Shown here: one piece after another, positions 22,614 to 26,243 of the stretch
Numbering within the stretch: position 1 is the first letter of the stretch
Layout: each line of letters starts with the position of its first letter
Assembly (NCBI GenBank): GCA_028278465.1
Contig: JANQEF010000297.1
Location: 1-26,243, forward strand
Source: Dehalococcoidia bacterium
GTDB taxonomy: Bacteria > Chloroflexota > Dehalococcoidia > Lucifugimonadales > Lucifugimonadaceae
Reading direction: 5' to 3'
DNA length: 26,243 bases
Program-made: the position numbers and the translations under genes
Notes under the pieces: generated by a model
Database searches by the model: none
The model's input: only the letters and a program-made list of their open reading frames with translations
What the model was told of the DNA's origin: nothing

Positions 22614-25040
22614 ATGGAGTCCATTTCACGCCGGAAGTTCCTCAAGCTCTCATCCGCATCTTTCTTCGCGACCGTTGCGGTGGCCACCCTCCCCGGCGTC
22701 ACCCGCGGCGACATCACTCCCGCAGGGTCAGAGCAGCTCCAGGGCGTCGAATGGAACAAGGCTCCGTGCCGGTTCTGTGGCACCGGCTGCTCAGCCCTCA
22801 TCGGCACCCGTGACGGCAAGATCGTCTCCGTCAAAGGTGACCCCGAAGGGCCGGTCAACAGGGGCCTGCTTTGCGTCAAGGGCTACGGCCTGCTGAAGAT
22901 CCAGAACGGTAAGGATCGGCTGACCGACCCGATGATCCGGGTGTCGCCCAAGGACGCGCCGGGAGAGCCGCAGTTCCGCAAGGCGACCTGGGACGAGGCG
23001 CTTGACCTGATCGCCGACAAGATGGAGGCGGCCCGGGCGGAGTTCGGCCCGAGTTCCATCTCGATGTTCGGGTCCGGCCAGTGGACCATCTGGGAAGGCT
23101 ACGCCGCTTCGAAGCTCTACAAGGGCGGAATCGGCTCCAACAACATCGAGCCGAACGCACGGCACTGCATGGCGAGCGCGGTCGCCGGCTTCATGACCAC
23201 CTTCGGCATCGATGAGCCGATGGGCTGCTACGACGACTTCGAGAACGCCGACGCCTTCGTCCTCTGGGGTGCCAACATGGCCGAGATGCACCCGATGCTC
23301 TGGGCCAGGGTTACGGGACGCCGCATCAACGCGCCGGGAACCCGGATCTTCAACCTGACCGTCGCCTCGAACGAGACATCTGAGATGTCGGACGAGGAGA
23401 TCATCTTCAACCCGCAGTCCGACCTGGCCATCGCTAATGGAATCGCCAACCTGCTGATCCAGCGCGGCAAGGTGAACACCCAGTTCGTCAACGACCATGT
23501 CCAGTTCAAGTCCGGCAAGACGAACATCGGCTACGGGCTCGAGGACAAGTTCCAGTTTGCCGAAGACGCGCAGGTTGTCGACTTCGACGCCTACGCCGAC
23601 TTCGTCAGCGAGTACACGCCCGAGGTTGTCGAGGAGATCAGCGGGGTCTCGCCGGACGAGCTGAGCATGCTGGCGGACGTGTATGGCGACCCGGACACGA
23701 AGGTGATGTCGCTGTGGACGATGGGCGTCAACCAGCACACCCGTGGGACGTGGATGAACAACCTCATCTACAACATCCACCTGCTCACGGGGAAGATCGC
23801 CGAGCCGGGCAACAGTCCTTTCTCTCTCACCGGTCAGCCGAGCGCATGCGGCACGGCCCGCGAGGTCGGCACTTTCACCCACCGCCTGCCTGCGGACATG
23901 GTGGTCGCCAACCCCGAGCACCGGAAGATCACCGAAGAGATCTGGGGCATTCCGGAAGGCACGATCCCACCGAAGCCCGCTTACCACGCGGTGGAAATGA
24001 TCAAGGCGATCGATCGTGGTGAGATCAAGGTCTTCTGGACGCAGGTCACGAACCCGTTCCAGGACTACGCCAACTTCAATCGCTATCGCGCGGCCATCAA
24101 GCGCGGCGAAACGTTCATCGTCGTATCGGACGCGTACCCGACGCGGACGACCGAGCTGGCGGACGTGATCCTGCCGACGGCGATGTGGATCGAGAAGGAA
24201 GGCGCGTTTGGGAACAGCGAGCGCAGGACTCACTTCTGGAAGAAGCTGACCAACGCGCCCGGACAGGCCAAATCAGACCTGTGGCAGACGGTCGAGATCG
24301 CCAAACGCCTTGGCCACGGAAGCCTTTTCGATTTCGACGCGGCGAAGTACCCGCTTGTCGACGGGCACCCGCACTCCGATGCGTCGGTCGAGGCCGGCTT
24401 CTACATCGAGAAGGCTATCTGGGACGAGTACCGTAAGTTCGGTCTTGGCAAGGCGCACGACCTCGCTCCGTTTGATCTGTACCACCAGACCCGCGGCCTG
24501 CGCTGGCCAGTGATTGACGGCCAGGAGACTCAGTGGAGGTTCAACGAACAGTACGACTCGTACGTTCCCGCCGGTACAGGCAAGAATTTCTACGGCAACG
24601 CGGCATCGAACGGTGGCAGGGCGATCATCTGGCTCAGGCCATACGAGCCGCCGCCCGAGATGCCTGACGTCGAATACCCGGTCTGGCTCGTCACCGGCCG
24701 CGTGATGGAGCACTGGCACTCAGGGACGATGACCCGGCGCGTGCCGGAGCTATGGAAGGCGTACCCGCACGCCACGGCGAACATGCACCCGCGTGACGCC
24801 ATCAAGTGGGACGTCGAGCACGGCGAGAAGGTGCGCATCACCTCTCGCCGCGGCAGCGTGGTCGTGACGGCAGACATCAACGGCCGTGTCAGGCCACCGC
24901 AGGGGATGGTCTTCGTCCCGTGGTTCGATGAAGACGTGATGATCAACGACGTCACGCTGGACGCCTACTGCCCGATCTCTAAACAGACCGACTTCAAGAA
25001 GTGTGCTGTGAAGGTCGAGAAGGTTGGGGTCAGCGTATGA
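22614..25040 (+). CDS. napA: Periplasmic-type nitrate reductase, catalytic subunit
   Basis: 808 aa, molybdenum bis-MGD enzyme that reduces nitrate to nitrite outside the cytoplasm. A Tat signal (SRRKFLKLSSAS, then a hydrophobic stretch) occupies residues ~5-30. The [4Fe-4S] cluster ligands are C52, C55, C59 and C87 (CRFCGTGC...CVKG). The molybdenum ligand is C185 in NARHCMASAVAGFMTTFGID, and GIDEPMGCYDDFENADAFVL and WGANMAEMHPMLW match NapA rather than NarG or formate dehydrogenase. The C-terminal domain has WLVTGRVMEHWHSGTMTRR and ends in an NapA-like YCPISKQTDFKKCAVKVEK. The ATG at 22614 starts directly on the Tat signal; upstream in-frame codons to 22548 look unrelated. Its stop overlaps the napB start. 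No napD chaperone gene is in the window. Confidence 0.95.
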   Translation: MESISRRKFLKLSSASFFATVAVATLPGVTRGDITPAGSEQLQGVEWNKAPCRFCGTGCSALIGTRDGKIVSVKGDPEGPVNRGLLCVKGYGLLKIQNGKDRLTDPMIRVSPKDAPGEPQFRKATWDEALDLIADKMEAARAEFGPSSISMFGSGQWTIWEGYAASKLYKGGIGSNNIEPNARHCMASAVAGFMTTFGIDEPMGCYDDFENADAFVLWGANMAEMHPMLWARVTGRRINAPGTRIFNLTVASNETSEMSDEEIIFNPQSDLAIANGIANLLIQRGKVNTQFVNDHVQFKSGKTNIGYGLEDKFQFAEDAQVVDFDAYADFVSEYTPEVVEEISGVSPDELSMLADVYGDPDTKVMSLWTMGVNQHTRGTWMNNLIYNIHLLTGKIAEPGNSPFSLTGQPSACGTAREVGTFTHRLPADMVVANPEHRKITEEIWGIPEGTIPPKPAYHAVEMIKAIDRGEIKVFWTQVTNPFQDYANFNRYRAAIKRGETFIVVSDAYPTRTTELADVILPTAMWIEKEGAFGNSERRTHFWKKLTNAPGQAKSDLWQTVEIAKRLGHGSLFDFDAAKYPLVDGHPHSDASVEAGFYIEKAIWDEYRKFGLGKAHDLAPFDLYHQTRGLRWPVIDGQETQWRFNEQYDSYVPAGTGKNFYGNAASNGGRAIIWLRPYEPPPEMPDVEYPVWLVTGRVMEHWHSGTMTRRVPELWKAYPHATANMHPRDAIKWDVEHGEKVRITSRRGSVVVTADINGRVRPPQGMVFVPWFDEDVMINDVTLDAYCPISKQTDFKKCAVKVEKVGVSV

Positions 25041-25642
25041 ACCCGGTGCACGCCCGCCGTCTCCTCCCTCCTTTCGCGCTTATAGCCATCGCGTTGATCG
25101 CCATGGCGGTTGTGAACGCGTGCTCTTCGTCAGATGAGACGCCTGTGCCGCCAACGGCGCTGCCGACATCCGCTCCCGATGCGACCGAAGTGCCGGATTC
25201 GCCCACTCCAACTCAGAGCCCGGCGAGTCCGACCTCCGCGCCATCGACGCCGACCTCTCCGCCCGCGACCGCTACCTCCGAGCCGGACGACGTCCTGTTT
25301 ACGCTCGGCCTGTTGGCCACAGGCGAGGTGGATCCAAACCGTTTCACGAAACTGGAGCCGGGTGAGGCGCCGCTCCTCGACAGGGCCTATCCCGGGGCGC
25401 CTCCTCTGGTGCCGCACAGGGCGGATGACCTGGTCATCACGCCATCGAAGAACTCCTGCATGGATTGCCACGAGACGGGCAAGACGATCAACGGCGATGT
25501 GGCGGTGCAGGTCCCCATCAGCCACTACACCGATTTCACCACCGGAACTGTTGGCAACCGGCTCTACGCGGGCCGGTACGTGTGCACGTCGTGCCACGTG
25601 CCGCAGGTGATTGACGAGCCGCCGGCCGTGAGCAGCGACTAG
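25037..25642 (+). CDS. napB: Lipoprotein diheme cytochrome c, NapB-like electron-transfer subunit
   Basis: 201 aa, passes electrons to NapA. Two CxxCH heme sites are present: C141-MD-C144-H145 and C183-TS-C186-H187. The surrounding sequence (PPLVPHRADDLVITPSKNSC, VPISHYTDF, RYVCTSCHVPQ) is NapB-like, including the His of VPH and SHY expected as axial ligands. Unlike the usual soluble NapB, it has a lipoprotein signal (LIAMAVVNA|C29) followed by a Pro/Ser/Thr-rich stalk at residues ~30-85, so the heme domain is tethered to the outer face of the membrane. The ATG overlaps the napA stop (ATGA). It is followed 55 nt later by an iron-sulfur protein gene. Confidence 0.92.
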   Translation: MNPVHARRLLPPFALIAIALIAMAVVNACSSSDETPVPPTALPTSAPDATEVPDSPTPTQSPASPTSAPSTPTSPPATATSEPDDVLFTLGLLATGEVDPNRFTKLEPGEAPLLDRAYPGAPPLVPHRADDLVITPSKNSCMDCHETGKTINGDVAVQVPISHYTDFTTGTVGNRLYAGRYVCTSCHVPQVIDEPPAVSSD

Positions 25643-25697
25643 ATCGCAGTGCACGGCCTTCACGGCGGAGATACACAAGGGCGCACCGGAGAAGGGC

Positions 25698-26243
25698 ATG
25701 GAGTCGAAAAAGGCAAGTCAGCAGGAACAGGATGAGAACAATCGCAAGTGGGATGTCAGCCGCAGGCAGCTGCTGAAGCTAATGGGCGCCGCTGCCGTGG
25801 CCACCGGCGTAGGTTTCACCAGCCTGCCTGCCGCCCTGCGCGACGATCCGGCGGACGCGGCCTCGAAGCCGAACGCTGCGGAAGGCGGCGATTCAAAGGA
25901 ACGGCTGCGGCAGTGGATGATGATCATCGATCAGCGCCGCTGTGACGGATGCCAGTCCCAGGGAACCGGACCGCAGTGTACTGAGGCCTGCAACTTCGGG
26001 CACTTCGTGCCTGAACCCATGCAGTGGATCGAAGTCTACGAGCACGAGTTGAGCCACGACATCGGCGAAGTGCGGCCGCTCGACGCCTCGTCGAAGCCTC
26101 CACAGGAAGGGACGACTTTCCTTCCGACTCCGTGCATGCAGTGCCAGAACGCGCCCTGCGTGAACGTATGTCCTGTCGGCGCTACATGGACTACGCCGGA
26201 GGGCGTCACGCTTATCGATCAGAAGCGCTGCATCGGCTGCCGC
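25698..26243 (+). CDS. Tat-exported multi-cluster ferredoxin (NrfC/NapG/DmsB-like), 3' part outside window
   Basis: 182 residues are visible and the frame is open to the window edge. A Tat signal (SRRQLLKLMGAAAVATG, residues 21-37) predicts folding with clusters in the cytoplasm before export. Cluster-type cysteines: C82, C85, C94, C98; then C146, C149, C154, C158 (CMQCQNAPCVNVCP); and C178, C181 starting another motif (CIGC). This is the layout of four-cluster electron-transfer subunits of the DmsB/NrfC/PsrB class; NapG is an alternative. ATG 25698 has GGAG 6 nt upstream. Placement behind napAB suggests it carries electrons from a membrane quinol oxidase, perhaps an NrfD-like protein encoded further on, to NapB or NapA. 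The choice among family names is not possible from this part. Confidence 0.87.
   Translation, partial: MESKKASQQEQDENNRKWDVSRRQLLKLMGAAAVATGVGFTSLPAALRDDPADAASKPNAAEGGDSKERLRQWMMIIDQRRCDGCQSQGTGPQCTEACNFGHFVPEPMQWIEVYEHELSHDIGEVRPLDASSKPPQEGTTFLPTPCMQCQNAPCVNVCPVGATWTTPEGVTLIDQKRCIGCR

Noticed and set aside
22791..24233. 480-aa open frame on the minus strand within napA
   Set aside because: It mirrors the codon pattern of napA, is rich in Arg/Val/Asp/His with no domain motif, and is a shadow of the real gene.
1..26243. CRISPR arrays, insertion sequences, phage genes
   Set aside because: No regularly spaced repeats, transposase or integrase motifs, or phage structural genes were seen on either strand.

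Overview
The window is high-GC bacterial DNA and fits a Chloroflexota genome, most likely a Dehalococcoidia/SAR202-type lineage. The basis is indirect: the RNase Y-YmdB pairing, a zinc-finger membrane protein of a type often met in Chloroflexota, neighbouring mandelate-racemase-type enolase paralogs with a sulfatase, lipoproteins with Pro/Ser/Thr-rich stalks, a GAAC-N4-GTTC LexA box and many TTG starts. There is no rRNA gene and no database search was possible, so the placement is an inference.

Layout. 1-1733 (-): 5' part of leuS. 1918-2718 (-): MOSC-domain protein. 2977-7718 (+): a housekeeping run of RNase Y, YmdB-like phosphoesterase, PHP-domain phosphoesterase, PlsY acyltransferase and a zinc-finger membrane protein. 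A good sigma-70-type promoter precedes rny and a strong hairpin follows it. 7740-13298 (-): five same-strand genes (cupin, D-aminoacylase-like amidohydrolase, two enolase-superfamily enzymes, NAD-dependent epimerase/dehydratase) that look like a catabolic operon for an acid sugar or N-acylated compound. A type I sulfatase (13458-14924, +) is divergent from it. 14961-15923 (-): a lipoprotein with a tandemly duplicated domain.

The most interesting block is 16098-22175 (+). A perfect LexA-type palindrome sits in the spacer of a TTGACA/TATTAT promoter that drives four tightly packed genes: a DUF72 (YecE-like) TIM-barrel protein, an ImuB-type Y-family polymerase homologue with its catalytic acids replaced, a small DUF6504-like protein, and a DnaE2/ImuC-type error-prone polymerase. 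This is an SOS-controlled mutasome operon with no ImuA/ImuA' in the window. DUF72 stands in the first position and the ImuB C-terminal domain appears to be a separate gene.

A tRNA-Gly(CCC) gene (22255-22330, -) separates this from the last block (22614 to the end, +): napA, a lipoprotein form of napB, and the start of a Tat-exported multi-cluster ferredoxin. Together these suggest a surface-anchored nitrate reductase in a cell that may lack an outer membrane. No gene-free stretch exceeds 300 bases. The longest are 22331-22613, 2719-2976 and 15924-16164, and each is described below.
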